A program made the position numbers and the translations under genes. 64,000 bases of DNA. It comes from JAGVSZ01 sp035456405 (lineage in GTDB: Bacteria; Pseudomonadota; Gammaproteobacteria; Burkholderiales; SG8-39). This document shows positions 34,054 to 44,349 of the stretch, in pieces (positions within the stretch are counted from its first letter, which is position 1; every line of letters begins with the position of its first letter). The notes under the pieces were generated by a model. That model had not been told where the DNA came from. It saw only the letters and a program-made list of their open reading frames with translations, and made no database searches. The stretch spans positions 5,915-69,914 of the forward strand of contig DATIDG010000020.1 of NCBI GenBank assembly GCA_035456405.1, written 5' to 3'.

Positions 34054-34575
34054 CTACTTCTTGCCGGGCGAAGTGTCGTCGAGCGCGCGGATCACCTTGT
34101 CGGTGATGTCGATGCGCGGGCTCGCGTACACGGCCTCCTGGAAGATGACGTCGAACTTCTCGGCCTCGGCGATCTGGCGCACGACGCGGTTGGCGCGCTC
34201 GAGGATCCCCGACAGCTCCTCGTTGCGCCGCTGGTTGAGATCCTCGCGAAACTCGCGCTGCTTGCGCTGGAACTCCCGGTTCATCTCGCCGAATTCGCGC
34301 TCGCGGTTGCGGCGTTCGCTCTCGGACATCGTCATGCTGTTCTTCTCGAGAGTCTCCTGCATCCGCTTGAGCTGCTCCGCCATCTTCGTGAGCTCCTGCT
34401 CGCGCTTGGTGAACTCGCCCTCGATCTTCTTCTGCGCGCGCTGTGCCGGTGCTGCGTCGCGCAGGATGCGGTCGAGGTTCACGAACCCGATCTTGCCCTC
34501 CGCCTGGGCCGCACCGCCGCCCGCGAACGCGAGCAGCGACATGAATGCCAACAGCTGCAGCTTCTTCAACTTCAT
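34054..34575 (-). CDS. skp: OmpH/Skp periplasmic chaperone
   Basis: The 173-residue protein has a signal peptide (LLAFMSLLAFAGGGAAQA) and then a long charged coiled coil of Glu, Arg, Lys and Gln, which forms the Skp tentacles, bracketed by beta segments (GKIGFVNLDRILRDA and FDVIFQEAVYASPRIDIT). It carries unfolded outer-membrane proteins to BamA, encoded 60 bp upstream. ATG 34575 is preferred because it starts the signal peptide. Confidence 0.93.
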   Translation of the reverse strand: MKLKKLQLLAFMSLLAFAGGGAAQAEGKIGFVNLDRILRDAAPAQRAQKKIEGEFTKREQELTKMAEQLKRMQETLEKNSMTMSESERRNREREFGEMNREFQRKQREFREDLNQRRNEELSGILERANRVVRQIAEAEKFDVIFQEAVYASPRIDITDKVIRALDDTSPGKK

Positions 34576-34635
34576 CTCCTGCTGGGTCCGGAGGGGGGCG
34601 CACCTCGCGCGCACCCGCCCCGCCCGCGACTGCGG

Positions 34636-36918
34636 TCAGAACGTCTGGCCGAACACGAACTGGAATCTCTGGATTTGGTCGCCCGGTTTGTCGTTGATCG
34701 GCTGCGCGATGCTCAGCTTCAGCGGCCCGAACGGCGAGTTCCAGGAGAAGAGCACCCCCGTAGAATATCGCAACTGGAGGTCTGAAAGCGTATAGGGCGA
34801 CTGGTCCGTCCATACCTGGCCAGCGTCGAAGAACACGCCCAGGCGCGCCGAGCGGTCCTGACCGAGACCGGGGACCGGGAAGAGGATCTCGGCGTTGCCC
34901 ACGACCTTGCGGGTCCCCCCCAGCACGCCGTTCACGTCCCGCGGCCCGAGCGAGCTTTGCTCGTAGCCGCGGACGCTCGTCGCGCCGCCCGTGTAGAAGG
35001 CCTTGTAGAACGGGAGTTGCTGGCCATCGTAGCCGCCGCCGTAGCCGATCTCGCCATTCAGGAACAGGGTGAAATCGGTCGTCAGGGGGTAGTACCACCC
35101 GATCTGGTAGCCGAGCTTGTAGTACCGGAGGTCGAGCGCCGGAAGCGTCACTTCCACGGTTGCGCGCTGCAACGTGCCGCTGGTCGTCCAGATCGCGCTG
35201 TCCCGGCGATCGCGCACCCAGGACGCGATGGTAATCAGTGCCGTCGGTTCGCTGCCGTTCTGATTGACAAAGTCAATGAACCGTTGCGGACTGTCGGCGA
35301 ACGTCTCGATCTTCGTCTGCTCGACAGTCAGGCCGAGATTGATTCGATCGAGCTCCGTGACCGGAAAACCGATGCGAGCGCCGGCACCCAGAGTCTCGGT
35401 CGTGTAGTTCCCCAGGTTCAGCGCGTCCGCGTCGAACCGCCGGTCGTAGATGTCGAAGCCGGCGCTCAGACCGTCGATCGTGAAGTACGGGTCGGTGTAC
35501 GACAAGCCGAGGTTCCGGTTCACACTGCTGGTGTTCGCCGCTATCCCGACCGCCTTGCCCGAGCCGAAGATGTTCTGCTGGTTCGCGGAGGCCTGGAGGA
35601 CGAGGCCGTCCGAACTCGAGAACCCGACCCCGAACAGCAGGTTCCCGGTCGGTTTCTCCTTCACCTTCACGGTAACGTCGACCTGGTCGGTCGTGCCGGC
35701 CACCGGCTCGGTATCGACATCGACTTCCGAGAAGTAATTGAGCCGGTCGATCCGGCGTTTCGACTGCTGCAGCCTCTGCGCGTCGTAGAAGGAGCCCTCG
35801 AGCTGCCGAAGCTCGCGCCGGATGACCTCGTCTCGGGTGCGGGTGTTGCCCACCACGTTGATCCGTCGCACGTACACTCGCCGCCCGGGATCCACCATGA
35901 TGGTGAACGCTACGGTGCGGTCGTCCTTGTTGACGTCAGGGACAGCGTTCGCATTGGCGAACGCGTATCCCTCGTCGCCGAGGCGCTCGGAGATCCTCTT
36001 CGTCGATTCGGCCAGCCTCTCGCGCGAGAACGGCTCGCCCGGCTTGACCGTCACCAGCCGGGCGAGCTCGGCCTCGGGCAACAGCAGCTGGCCGCCGAGC
36101 TTCACGTCCCGGACCGTGTACTTCTCGCCTTCGGTGACGTTGATCGTGATGTAGATGTCGCGCTTGTCGGGCGTGATGGACACCTGCGTGGACTCGATGT
36201 TGAAGTCGAGGTAACCGCGATTCAGGTACCAGGACCGGATCGATTCGAGGTCGCCGGAGAGCTTCTGCCGCGAGTACTGGTCGTTCTTCGTGTACCAGGT
36301 GAGCCAGCCCGGCGTCTGCAGCGTCATCAGATCGAGCAGCTCTTTCTCGGTAAACGCGCGGTTGCCGACGATATTGATGCTGCGGATCTTCGCGACCTCA
36401 CCTTCGTCGACCGTGAAGTTGATGGACACCCGATTGCGGTCGAGCGGCGTGACGGTCGTCGTTACGGTCACGCCGTAGCGGCCGCGGGTGAGGTATTGGC
36501 GCTTGATCTCCTGCTCGGCCTGGTCGATGACGGCCTTGTCGAAGGTCCGTCCCTCGGCGATGCCGTTCTCGCGCAGCGCCTTCCGGACCTGGTCGGCGGG
36601 AAACTCCTTCATGCCGACGAAGTCGATCTGCGCAATCGCGGGGCGCTCCTCGACTACGACGACGAGGACGTTGCCCTCGACTTCGATGCGCACGTCGCGA
36701 AAAAGGCCCGTCGCGAAGAGCGAACGGATCGCCTGCGCGGCCTTCTCGTCGGTCATGGTCTCGCCGACCTTGACCGGAAGATAGCTGAAGACCGTGCCGG
36801 CCTCTACACGCTGGATTCCCTCGAGGCGGATGTCGCGGACGACGAAGGGCTCGAACGCGAATGCGCACCGAGCGAGCAGCACTCCAAGCAGAGCCGCGAC
36901 GAATCGCTTGGTCATCAA
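34636..36918 (-). CDS. bamA: outer membrane protein assembly factor BamA
   Basis: The 760-residue protein has a signal peptide, five POTRA domains (residues about 22-420, first strand FVVRDIRLEGIQRVEAGTV) and a 16-stranded barrel ending in FQFVFGQTF with the C-terminal Phe expected of outer-membrane proteins. VRGYEQSSLGPRDVNG matches the conserved VRGF-type barrel loop (here VRGY). It inserts beta-barrels into the outer membrane. Confidence 0.96.
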   Translation of the reverse strand: MMTKRFVAALLGVLLARCAFAFEPFVVRDIRLEGIQRVEAGTVFSYLPVKVGETMTDEKAAQAIRSLFATGLFRDVRIEVEGNVLVVVVEERPAIAQIDFVGMKEFPADQVRKALRENGIAEGRTFDKAVIDQAEQEIKRQYLTRGRYGVTVTTTVTPLDRNRVSINFTVDEGEVAKIRSINIVGNRAFTEKELLDLMTLQTPGWLTWYTKNDQYSRQKLSGDLESIRSWYLNRGYLDFNIESTQVSITPDKRDIYITINVTEGEKYTVRDVKLGGQLLLPEAELARLVTVKPGEPFSRERLAESTKRISERLGDEGYAFANANAVPDVNKDDRTVAFTIMVDPGRRVYVRRINVVGNTRTRDEVIRRELRQLEGSFYDAQRLQQSKRRIDRLNYFSEVDVDTEPVAGTTDQVDVTVKVKEKPTGNLLFGVGFSSSDGLVLQASANQQNIFGSGKAVGIAANTSSVNRNLGLSYTDPYFTIDGLSAGFDIYDRRFDADALNLGNYTTETLGAGARIGFPVTELDRINLGLTVEQTKIETFADSPQRFIDFVNQNGSEPTALITIASWVRDRRDSAIWTTSGTLQRATVEVTLPALDLRYYKLGYQIGWYYPLTTDFTLFLNGEIGYGGGYDGQQLPFYKAFYTGGATSVRGYEQSSLGPRDVNGVLGGTRKVVGNAEILFPVPGLGQDRSARLGVFFDAGQVWTDQSPYTLSDLQLRYSTGVLFSWNSPFGPLKLSIAQPINDKPGDQIQRFQFVFGQTF

Positions 36919-36929
36919 GGGCGAGCGGC

Positions 36930-38294
36930 TCAGCCCGAAATCAGGCGATTTATATCGTTATAAAAAGCGAACGCCATGAGGAACAAAAGCACCACCAGTC
37001 CGGCGCGCTGCCCTAGCTCCATCACGCGCTCCGACACTGGGCTCCCCTTCAGAACCTCGATCGTATAGTACAACAGGTGTCCGCCATCAAGTAACGGGAT
37101 CGGCAGCAGGTTGAGGACACCGAGGCTGATGCTGATCAGCGCGAGGAACGCGAGGTAGGGCACGAGCCCGAGCTGCGCCGACTGGCCGGCATAGTCGGCG
37201 ATCGTAACGGGGCCGGAGAGGTTGCGCCACGAGACCTCGCCGACGATCATCTTGCCGAGCATGCGCAGCGAGAACACCGACATCTCCCACGTCTTCGCGA
37301 GCGCGCGCGACAGCGATTCCAGCGGGCCGTAGCGGACCTCGACGAGGAATGCCTTCATCGCGCCGGGCTCGACGTACGGGCCGGCACCAATCCGGCCGAT
37401 CGTCTCGGCGCCCTGCATCACCGGTTCCGGCGTCACGTCGACCCGCAGGCGCTTTCCGCCGCGCTCGACTTCGAGCGCGATCGGGCGGGCCGGGCTGCTG
37501 CGCACCTTCGCGACCAGCGCGTCCCACGTCGGGATCGCCTGCCCGTCCACCGCAATCACCCGGTCGCGGGACGCGAGCCCGGCGCGCTCCGCCATCCCGC
37601 CGGCGACCACCTGACCGATGACCGGCGCGACGTCGGGGCGGTAAAGGCGCAGGCCGAGCCGCGCCAGCAGATCCCCCTCCACTTCGTCGGCCTTCACTCG
37701 CGCGAGATCGAGGGTGCGCCAGTCGATCGCGTGCGCCGCGCTCTCGACCTCCAGGCGCGCCTCCTCGCGATCGAGCGCAAGCTGGAGCACGCGCCAGCGC
37801 ACCTCCTGCCAGCTCGTCACCGGCTCGCCGTTGATCGCGCGGATCGTGTCCCCGCGGGCGAGCCCGGCCTGTGCCGCGACTGTTCCCGCCTCCGGCGCGG
37901 CGAGAATCGGCTTCGCCTCCTGGACGCCGCCAATGAACAGTCCCCAGTACAGCGCAATCGCCAGCAGGAAGTTGGCGACCGGCCCCGCCAGAACGATCGC
38001 GATCCGCCGCCACACGCCCTGACGGTTGAAGGCGCGCGGCAGGTCCTCGGGAGCGACCGTGCCTTCGCGTTCGTCCACCATCTTCACGTAGCCGCCCAGC
38101 GGAATCGCGGCGATCACCCATTCGGTCTGATCCGGACCGACGCGGCGCGACGCGAGCGCGCGCCCGAAGCCGACCGAGAACCGCAGCACCTTGACGCCGC
38201 ACCAGCGCGCGACCAGATAGTGGCCGAGCTCGTGCACGACGATCAGCACGCCGAGGGCCACGAGGAAGGAAAGGACAGTGTGTAGCAGGCTCAT
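36930..38294 (-). CDS. rseP: site-2 protease RseP
   Basis: The 454-residue inner-membrane zinc protease cleaves the anti-sigma factor RseA. HELGH is at 21-25, two PDZ domains occupy about residues 110-290, and the second zinc motif LLDGGHLLYY lies near residue 400. Start ATG 38294 shares ATGA with the dxr stop. Confidence 0.95.
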   Translation of the reverse strand: MSLLHTVLSFLVALGVLIVVHELGHYLVARWCGVKVLRFSVGFGRALASRRVGPDQTEWVIAAIPLGGYVKMVDEREGTVAPEDLPRAFNRQGVWRRIAIVLAGPVANFLLAIALYWGLFIGGVQEAKPILAAPEAGTVAAQAGLARGDTIRAINGEPVTSWQEVRWRVLQLALDREEARLEVESAAHAIDWRTLDLARVKADEVEGDLLARLGLRLYRPDVAPVIGQVVAGGMAERAGLASRDRVIAVDGQAIPTWDALVAKVRSSPARPIALEVERGGKRLRVDVTPEPVMQGAETIGRIGAGPYVEPGAMKAFLVEVRYGPLESLSRALAKTWEMSVFSLRMLGKMIVGEVSWRNLSGPVTIADYAGQSAQLGLVPYLAFLALISISLGVLNLLPIPLLDGGHLLYYTIEVLKGSPVSERVMELGQRAGLVVLLFLMAFAFYNDINRLISG

Positions 38295-39490
38295 GCCCAC
38301 CTCGCGAGCGGCTGCGCGACGGAAGCCGCGGCGGCGGAGCGGGCGCGCCGGTCCGCGTCGAGCACGTGGTCGATGGCCGTCACCGCCGCGACCGGCACGC
38401 GCGCGAGCGTCGACTCGATGACATCGGTGATCCGCACGAACGGCAGCTCGCCCTGCAGAAAGGCGGCCACGGCGACCTCGTTGGCGGCGTTGAAGATGGT
38501 TGGCGCGGTGCCACCCGCGGCGAGCACCTCGTATGCGAGCGGGAGCGCGCGAAAACGCTCGAAGTCCGGCGCCTCGAAGGTCAGCGCGCCGAGCCGCGCG
38601 AGTTCGAGCGAGGCCACGCCCGCTTCGATGCGGTTGGGGTACGCGAGTGCCTGCGCAATCGGCGTGCGCATGTCCGGGTGGCCGAGCTGCGCGATGACCG
38701 ACCCGTCGGCGTACTCCACCATGGAGTGCACGACGCTCTGCGGATGCACCACGACCTCGATCCGCGACGCCGGCGCCGCAAACAGCCAGTGCGCCTCGAT
38801 GATCTCGAGCGCCTTGTTCATCATCGTGGCGGAGTCCACCGAGATCTTGCGGCCCATGTTCCACGTCGGGTGCGCGCACGCCTCTGCCGGCGTGACGTGC
38901 GCAAGGTCCGCGAGCGCGCGCGTGCGGAAGGGGCCGCCCGACCCGGTGAGGAGGATGCGGCGCACTCCGCACGCCGCAAGTCCCAAAGCAGCCCCCGGCG
39001 GGAGGCACTGGAAGATCGCGTTGTGCTCGCTGTCGATCGGCAGCAGCTGTGCGCCCCACTCGCGCACTGCGCCCATGAAGATAGGGCCAGCCATGACGAG
39101 CGCTTCCTTGTTGGCGAGTAGGATCTTCTTGCCCGCACGCGCCGCCGCCAGCGTCGGCGCGAGCCCCGCCGCGCCGACGATCGCCGCCATCACGGCATCG
39201 ACCTCTGGATGCTGGGCGGCGGTCACCAGCCCGGCCTCCCCGCCGAGCACCTCCGTGGCAATGCCGGCCGCCGCGAGACGGTCGCGGAGAGTGGCCGCGC
39301 TGCCTTCCGCGGCGAGCACCGCCACGCGCGGCCGGTGAACGAGGCAGAGTTCGAACAGTTCGTCGGTCTGCGTGTGCGCTGTCAGCGCGAACGCGCGGAA
39401 TCGGGCGGGATGCCGCGCGATCACGTCGAGCGTGCTGCGGCCGATCGACCCGGTCGCGCCGAGGATCGCGACGTTCGCCAGTCGATTCAT
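38291..39490 (-). CDS. dxr: 1-deoxy-D-xylulose 5-phosphate reductoisomerase
   Basis: The 399-residue enzyme makes 2-C-methylerythritol-4-phosphate in the isoprenoid pathway. The NADPH-binding GATGSIGRSTLDVI lies at the N terminus, metal and substrate loops include LLPIDSEHNAIFQCL and GSGGPFR, and the helical C-terminal domain follows. ATG 39490 shares ATGA with the cdsA stop. It provides precursors for the undecaprenyl phosphate made by uppS in the same cluster. Confidence 0.96.
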   Translation of the reverse strand: MNRLANVAILGATGSIGRSTLDVIARHPARFRAFALTAHTQTDELFELCLVHRPRVAVLAAEGSAATLRDRLAAAGIATEVLGGEAGLVTAAQHPEVDAVMAAIVGAAGLAPTLAAARAGKKILLANKEALVMAGPIFMGAVREWGAQLLPIDSEHNAIFQCLPPGAALGLAACGVRRILLTGSGGPFRTRALADLAHVTPAEACAHPTWNMGRKISVDSATMMNKALEIIEAHWLFAAPASRIEVVVHPQSVVHSMVEYADGSVIAQLGHPDMRTPIAQALAYPNRIEAGVASLELARLGALTFEAPDFERFRALPLAYEVLAAGGTAPTIFNAANEVAVAAFLQGELPFVRITDVIESTLARVPVAAVTAIDHVLDADRRARSAAAASVAQPLARWA

Positions 39491-40317
39491 ACCATGCACA
39501 CCAGCGCCGCGGCGGGCAGGACGGGCGTCAGCGCGTCGATGCGGTCGAGCACCCCGCCATGGCCTGGCAGGAGGCTGCCGCTGTCCTTGAGGCCCGCCTG
39601 ACGCTTCAGCGCCGACTCGAAGAGATCGCCGATGACCGACAGCAGCGTCAGGGCCGCCACCAGCAGGATCATCCACGCGAGGCTTCCCGGGAGGTCGCGG
39701 ACCAGTGCCGGCGCATGGACCCGCAGGAAAAATATCCACGCGATCGCGTACAAACTGGTGGCCGCGAGCGCCCCGTACAGGCCCTCGCGTGTCTTGCCGG
39801 GGCTGATGAGCGGGGCGAGCTTGGTGCGGCCGAACCGCCGGCCGGCAAAGTACGCAGCGATGTCTGCGATCCAGACGAGCATCATGAAGACGAGCAGCGT
39901 GACCGGATGGATGTTACGCAGATGCACCAGCGCAAGGAAGGTGGAGACGAGCACCAACCAGCCTGCCGCGAGAACGAGCCATCTGGAAGGCGCCGCGGGG
40001 AATCGCGCGAGCCACCAGGGCGCGCCCAGCACCCAGAACGCAACGGCCGCGCCGTAGAGCGGGATCAGCGCCAGGGCCCCCGGTCGTCCGCCCGCGAGCC
40101 CGAGCAGCCAGGCGAGCCCCAGCCCCACCGCCGCCGTTCCCGCCGCATAGGCGAAACGGGCCGGGTGCCTCTGCCGTGCGAACCCGCCCCACTCCCAGGC
40201 TCCCGCAGCCAGGATGCCCCCCGCGAAAAGCGTCCAGCCCGCCGGCGGAAGGCCGAACAGTGCGCCGAGGAAGATCGCGGCGAGAACGATCGCCGTGATG
40301 ACGCGCTGACGGAGCAT
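39487..40317 (-). CDS. cdsA: phosphatidate cytidylyltransferase
   Basis: The 276-residue polytopic inner-membrane enzyme makes CDP-diacylglycerol. At least six hydrophobic segments are visible and the C-terminal signature SVIGDLFESALKRQAGLKDS plus LPGHGGVLDRIDAL is complete. ATG 40317 gives the usual start MLRQRVITAIVLA. A GTG at 40416 that overlaps the uppS stop (GTGA) would add 33 hydrophilic residues; coupling favours it, family length favours the shorter form. Confidence 0.92.
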   Translation of the reverse strand: MLRQRVITAIVLAAIFLGALFGLPPAGWTLFAGGILAAGAWEWGGFARQRHPARFAYAAGTAAVGLGLAWLLGLAGGRPGALALIPLYGAAVAFWVLGAPWWLARFPAAPSRWLVLAAGWLVLVSTFLALVHLRNIHPVTLLVFMMLVWIADIAAYFAGRRFGRTKLAPLISPGKTREGLYGALAATSLYAIAWIFFLRVHAPALVRDLPGSLAWMILLVAALTLLSVIGDLFESALKRQAGLKDSGSLLPGHGGVLDRIDALTPVLPAAALVCMV

Positions 40318-40412
40318 CGCGTGGGGCGCCGGCCACTCAGGAAGGAAGTCGGATGTGCGCGCGGCGAGACCGTGCGCTCCACCGCCGGTCCGTCGCGCCG
40401 CCGTCGCGAATC

Positions 40413-41237
40413 TCACGCACCCCGCACGCGTCGCCGGGGCTCATGCCCCGTCGTGACGACCGTGGCCTCCTCCGGCGTGGCGGCGGGCGCGGCGCTCTGG
40501 GGAAGCTGCTCGCTCGTCCGGCCGAAGCGGCGCTCGCGCTGGCGGTACCAGGCGATCGCGGCATCGAGGGCGGCGGCATCGAAATCCGGCCACAGCAGTT
40601 CAGTGAAATAGAGCTCCGTGTAAGCGAGTTGCCATACAAGGAAATTGCTGATCCGCTGCTCGCCACCAGTGCGGATGAAGAGGTCAGGCTCGGGTGCATA
40701 GCTCATCGCGAGATGCGAAGCGAGCTCCGCCTCCGTGTAGCCGCCGGCCCGCGCGGGATCGGCGCGCGTCATCGCGTTCACGGCCTGAAGGAGGTCCCAC
40801 CGCCCCCCGTAGTTGGCGGCGATGGTGAGCGTCAGGCGCCGGTTCTCGGATGTACGCGCCTCGGCGCGCCGGACCAGGCCCTCGATCGTCTCGCCGAACG
40901 ACGCGACATGCCCGATCACGCGCAGACGGATCCCGGCCTCGTGGAGCTTCTCGACTTCCTGCTCGAGCGCCATGCGGAAAAGCTGCTTCAGCACCGAGAC
41001 TTCTTCTTCCGGGCGGCGCCAGTTCTCCGAACTGAAGGCGAACAACGTCAAATATTCGACGCCGCGCTCCGCGCACGCGCGCACGACCCCGCGCACCGCT
41101 TCGACGCCCCGCCGATGACCGGCTACGCGCGGCAGGAACCGGTTCTTTGCCCAGCGGCCGTTGCCATCCATGACGATGGCGACGTGCCGCGGTACTACCC
41201 CGGTCTCGGGAATTGTCAAGGTCGAGCTCGTGAACAT
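40413..41237 (-). CDS. uppS: undecaprenyl pyrophosphate synthase
   Basis: The 274-residue cis-prenyltransferase elongates farnesyl diphosphate to the C55 lipid carrier of peptidoglycan and O-antigen. Catalytic D24 lies in MDGNGRWAK, and the signatures GHRRGVEAV, FSSENW and DLFIRTGGEQRISNFL follow. The C-terminal 30 residues are a Pro/Ala-rich extension not needed for the fold. Confidence 0.96.
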   Translation of the reverse strand: MFTSSTLTIPETGVVPRHVAIVMDGNGRWAKNRFLPRVAGHRRGVEAVRGVVRACAERGVEYLTLFAFSSENWRRPEEEVSVLKQLFRMALEQEVEKLHEAGIRLRVIGHVASFGETIEGLVRRAEARTSENRRLTLTIAANYGGRWDLLQAVNAMTRADPARAGGYTEAELASHLAMSYAPEPDLFIRTGGEQRISNFLVWQLAYTELYFTELLWPDFDAAALDAAIAWYRQRERRFGRTSEQLPQSAAPAATPEEATVVTTGHEPRRRVRGA

Positions 41238-41252
41238 TCGAGTGCGCTTCCG

Positions 41253-41813
41253 CTAGACTTGCATCAAGTCCGCTTCCTTCTGCTGCAGGAGCTTATCCAC
41301 GTCGGCGACAAAGCGGTCGGTGAGCTTCTGTACTTCGTCTTGCGCGCGGCGCTCCTGGTCCTCCGGAATCGCCTTGTTCTTCAGCAATTCCTTCAGGTGG
41401 TGGATCGCGTCGCGCCGCAGGTTGCGGACTGCCACCTTCGCGTTCTCGCCCTCGTGCCTCACGACCTTGATCAGTTCCTTGCGCCGTTCCTCCGTCAGTG
41501 CCGGCATCGGAACGCGCACGATGTCTCCCTGGGTGGCCGGATTCAGCCCGAGGTCGGAGTCCCGTATCGCCTTCTCGATCGCCGGCGCCAGCTTCTTCTC
41601 CCAGGGCTGCACGCCGATCGTGCGCGAGTCGATCAGCGTGATGTTGGCGACCTGGTTGAGCGGCGTCTCGTTCCCGTAGTAGTCGACCTTGATGTGGTCG
41701 AGAAGCCCCGTGTGGGCGCGGCCGGTGCGCACCTTGGCGAGGTCCGCTTTCAGCGCCTCGACCGACTTCTTCATCTTGTCCTCGGTCGTTTTCTTGATCT
41801 GAGCGACGTCCAT
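41253..41813 (-). CDS. frr: ribosome recycling factor
   Basis: The 186-residue two-domain protein splits post-termination ribosomes with EF-G. Family segments are RTGRAHTGLLDHIKVDYYG, LNQVANITLIDSRTIGVQPW and the helical KVAVRNLRRDAIHHLK. It has the usual place after pyrH. Confidence 0.97.
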   Translation of the reverse strand: MDVAQIKKTTEDKMKKSVEALKADLAKVRTGRAHTGLLDHIKVDYYGNETPLNQVANITLIDSRTIGVQPWEKKLAPAIEKAIRDSDLGLNPATQGDIVRVPMPALTEERRKELIKVVRHEGENAKVAVRNLRRDAIHHLKELLKNKAIPEDQERRAQDEVQKLTDRFVADVDKLLQQKEADLMQV

Positions 41814-41826
41814 GAACTCTCCCCTC

Positions 41827-42543
41827 CTACAAGTGGACGAGCGTTCCCTCGTCCTCTCCCATCACTACGCGCTTGAGCGCCCCGCGCTTATAGAGGCTGA
41901 ATACGATGATCGGCAGCTTCTGGTCGCGGCACAGGGCGAGCGCGGTCGCATCCATCACCCGCAGGTGCTTGGTGATCGCCTCATCGAACGTGACCTTCTG
42001 GTAGCGTCGCGCATCCGGGTCGGTATTGGGGTCGGCGGTGTAGACGCCATCGACCTTGGTCGCCTTGAGCACGACTTCCGCCCCGATCTCGCTCCCGCGC
42101 AGCGCCGCAGCAGTATCGGTCGTGAAAAACGGATTGCCCGTGCCGGCGGCGAAGATGACGATCCTGCCCTCCTCGAGGTAGCGGATCGATTTCGGCCGAA
42201 TGTACGGTTCGACGATCTGCTCGATGTTGATCGCCGACTGCACGCGCGCATTCAGGCCCTTCTGCCGCATCACGTCGGCCAGCGCGAGCGCATTCATGAT
42301 CGTCGCCAGCATGCCCATGTAGTCGGCGGTCGCGCGATCCATGCCGGCAGCCCCGAGCGCGACGCCGCGGAATATGTTTCCGCCGCCGATCACGCACCCG
42401 ATCTCGACGCCCAGGCTGGCGATGCCGGACACCTCGTCGACGATCATCTCGATCGTCTGGCGGTTGATGCCGAAGAGGTCCTCCCCCATCAGCGCTTCGC
42501 CCGACAACTTGAGGAGGATGCGCTTGTACTTCGGCTCGGGCAT
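41827..42543 (-). CDS. pyrH: UMP kinase
   Basis: The 238-residue amino-acid-kinase-fold enzyme phosphorylates UMP. Motifs are ILLKLSGEALMG at the N terminus, CVIGGGNIFRG and FAAGTGNPFFTTDTAAALR. It lies 23 bp after tsf. Confidence 0.97.
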   Translation of the reverse strand: MPEPKYKRILLKLSGEALMGEDLFGINRQTIEMIVDEVSGIASLGVEIGCVIGGGNIFRGVALGAAGMDRATADYMGMLATIMNALALADVMRQKGLNARVQSAINIEQIVEPYIRPKSIRYLEEGRIVIFAAGTGNPFFTTDTAAALRGSEIGAEVVLKATKVDGVYTADPNTDPDARRYQKVTFDEAITKHLRVMDATALALCRDQKLPIIVFSLYKRGALKRVVMGEDEGTLVHL

Positions 42544-42566
42544 CGTCCGCGCTCTCCTCTCGATCC

Positions 42567-43445
<879 letters not shown>

Positions 43446-43474
43446 CTCTCGCTACTCCCCAACCATCAACACCT

Positions 43475-43498
43475 GAAAAAAAGGGGCTGCTCGCCCCT
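43475..43498 (-). terminator. intrinsic terminator/attenuator between rpsB and tsf
   Basis: Reading the minus strand, the stem AGGGGC/GCCCCT (43482-43498, loop GAGCA) is followed by seven T residues (43476-43482). It lies after the rpsB stop and before tsf. It must be leaky or act as an attenuator because tsf, pyrH and frr have no other obvious promoter. Confidence 0.8.
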
Positions 43499-43525
43499 GC
43501 CCGGAACCGACTGCGGGCGCCCGCC

Positions 43526-44278
43526 TCAGCCCCCGCGCTCGTCGGAGTCGTCCACCTCAACGAACTCGTCCGACCCGCCCGACACGATCTCCTGGATCGA
43601 CTGGGACCGCCCCTCGAGGACGGCGTCGGCGATCCCGCGCGCATACAGGCGGATGGCGCGGCTCGAGTCGTCGTTGCCCGGGATCACGTGCGCGATTCCC
43701 TCGGGCGAATTGTTCGAGTCCACTACGCCGATCACCGGAACGCCCAGCTTGCGCGCCTCGAACACTGCGCCCTTCTGATATCCGGTGTCGACGATGAACA
43801 GCGCGTCGGGGATGCCATCGAGGGTCTTGATGCCGCCGAGGCCGCGCTGCAGCTTTGCCAGCTCGCGCTGGAAGTGCAGGCCTTCCTTCTTTGACATGCG
43901 GTCGACGCTGCCGTCCTCGACCGCCGCCTCCATTTCCTTGAGGCGCTTGATCGACTGCTTGACCGTCTTGAAGTTGGTGAGCATGCCACCCAGCCAGCGG
44001 TAGTCCACGAAGGGCATGCCGCACCGGATGGCCTCCTCGCGGATGATCTCGCGGGCCTGGCGCTTGGTGCCGACGAAGAGGATCGTCCCCTTGTTTCCCG
44101 AGAGCTGGCGCGCAAACTTCAGCGCCTCGTTGTACATCACCATTGTCTTCTCGAGGTTGATGATGTGAATCTTGTTGCGGTGGCCGAAAATGAAGGGGGC
44201 CATCCGCGGGTTCCAGTAGCGAGTCTGATGTCCGAAATGGACGCCCGCTTCCAGCATCTGACGCATCGTCGTCGACAT
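43526..44278 (-). CDS. rpsB: 30S ribosomal protein S2
   Basis: The 250-residue protein begins MSTTMRQMLEAGVHFGHQTR and contains NPRMAPFIFGHRNKIHIINL and DYRWLGGMLTNFKTVKQS, all standard S2 segments, with an acidic tail (ELVEVDDSDERG-like). It is first in the rpsB-tsf-pyrH-frr cluster and has a 160-base structured leader. Confidence 0.98.
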   Translation of the reverse strand: MSTTMRQMLEAGVHFGHQTRYWNPRMAPFIFGHRNKIHIINLEKTMVMYNEALKFARQLSGNKGTILFVGTKRQAREIIREEAIRCGMPFVDYRWLGGMLTNFKTVKQSIKRLKEMEAAVEDGSVDRMSKKEGLHFQRELAKLQRGLGGIKTLDGIPDALFIVDTGYQKGAVFEARKLGVPVIGVVDSNNSPEGIAHVIPGNDDSSRAIRLYARGIADAVLEGRSQSIQEIVSGGSDEFVEVDDSDERGG

Positions 44279-44291
44279 GCATTCGCTCCGT

Positions 44292-44349
44292 CTTAGGGTT
44301 CGAAAGAGCCTGCCGCCCGCGATTGACCCCGCACGCGGGGCACCCTAAG
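44292..44349 (-). promoter_or_regulatory. rpsB leader hairpin next to the ribosome binding site
   Basis: An 8-bp stem (CTTAGGGT at 44292-44299 with ACCCTAAG at 44342-44349) encloses 42 bases that contain a second hairpin, CCCCG/CGGGG, at 44327-44340. The structure ends 13 bases before the rpsB ATG, directly against the GGAG ribosome site. Autoregulation of rpsB by S2 through its leader is known in proteobacteria, so this is a likely S2 binding site. Confidence 0.55.
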
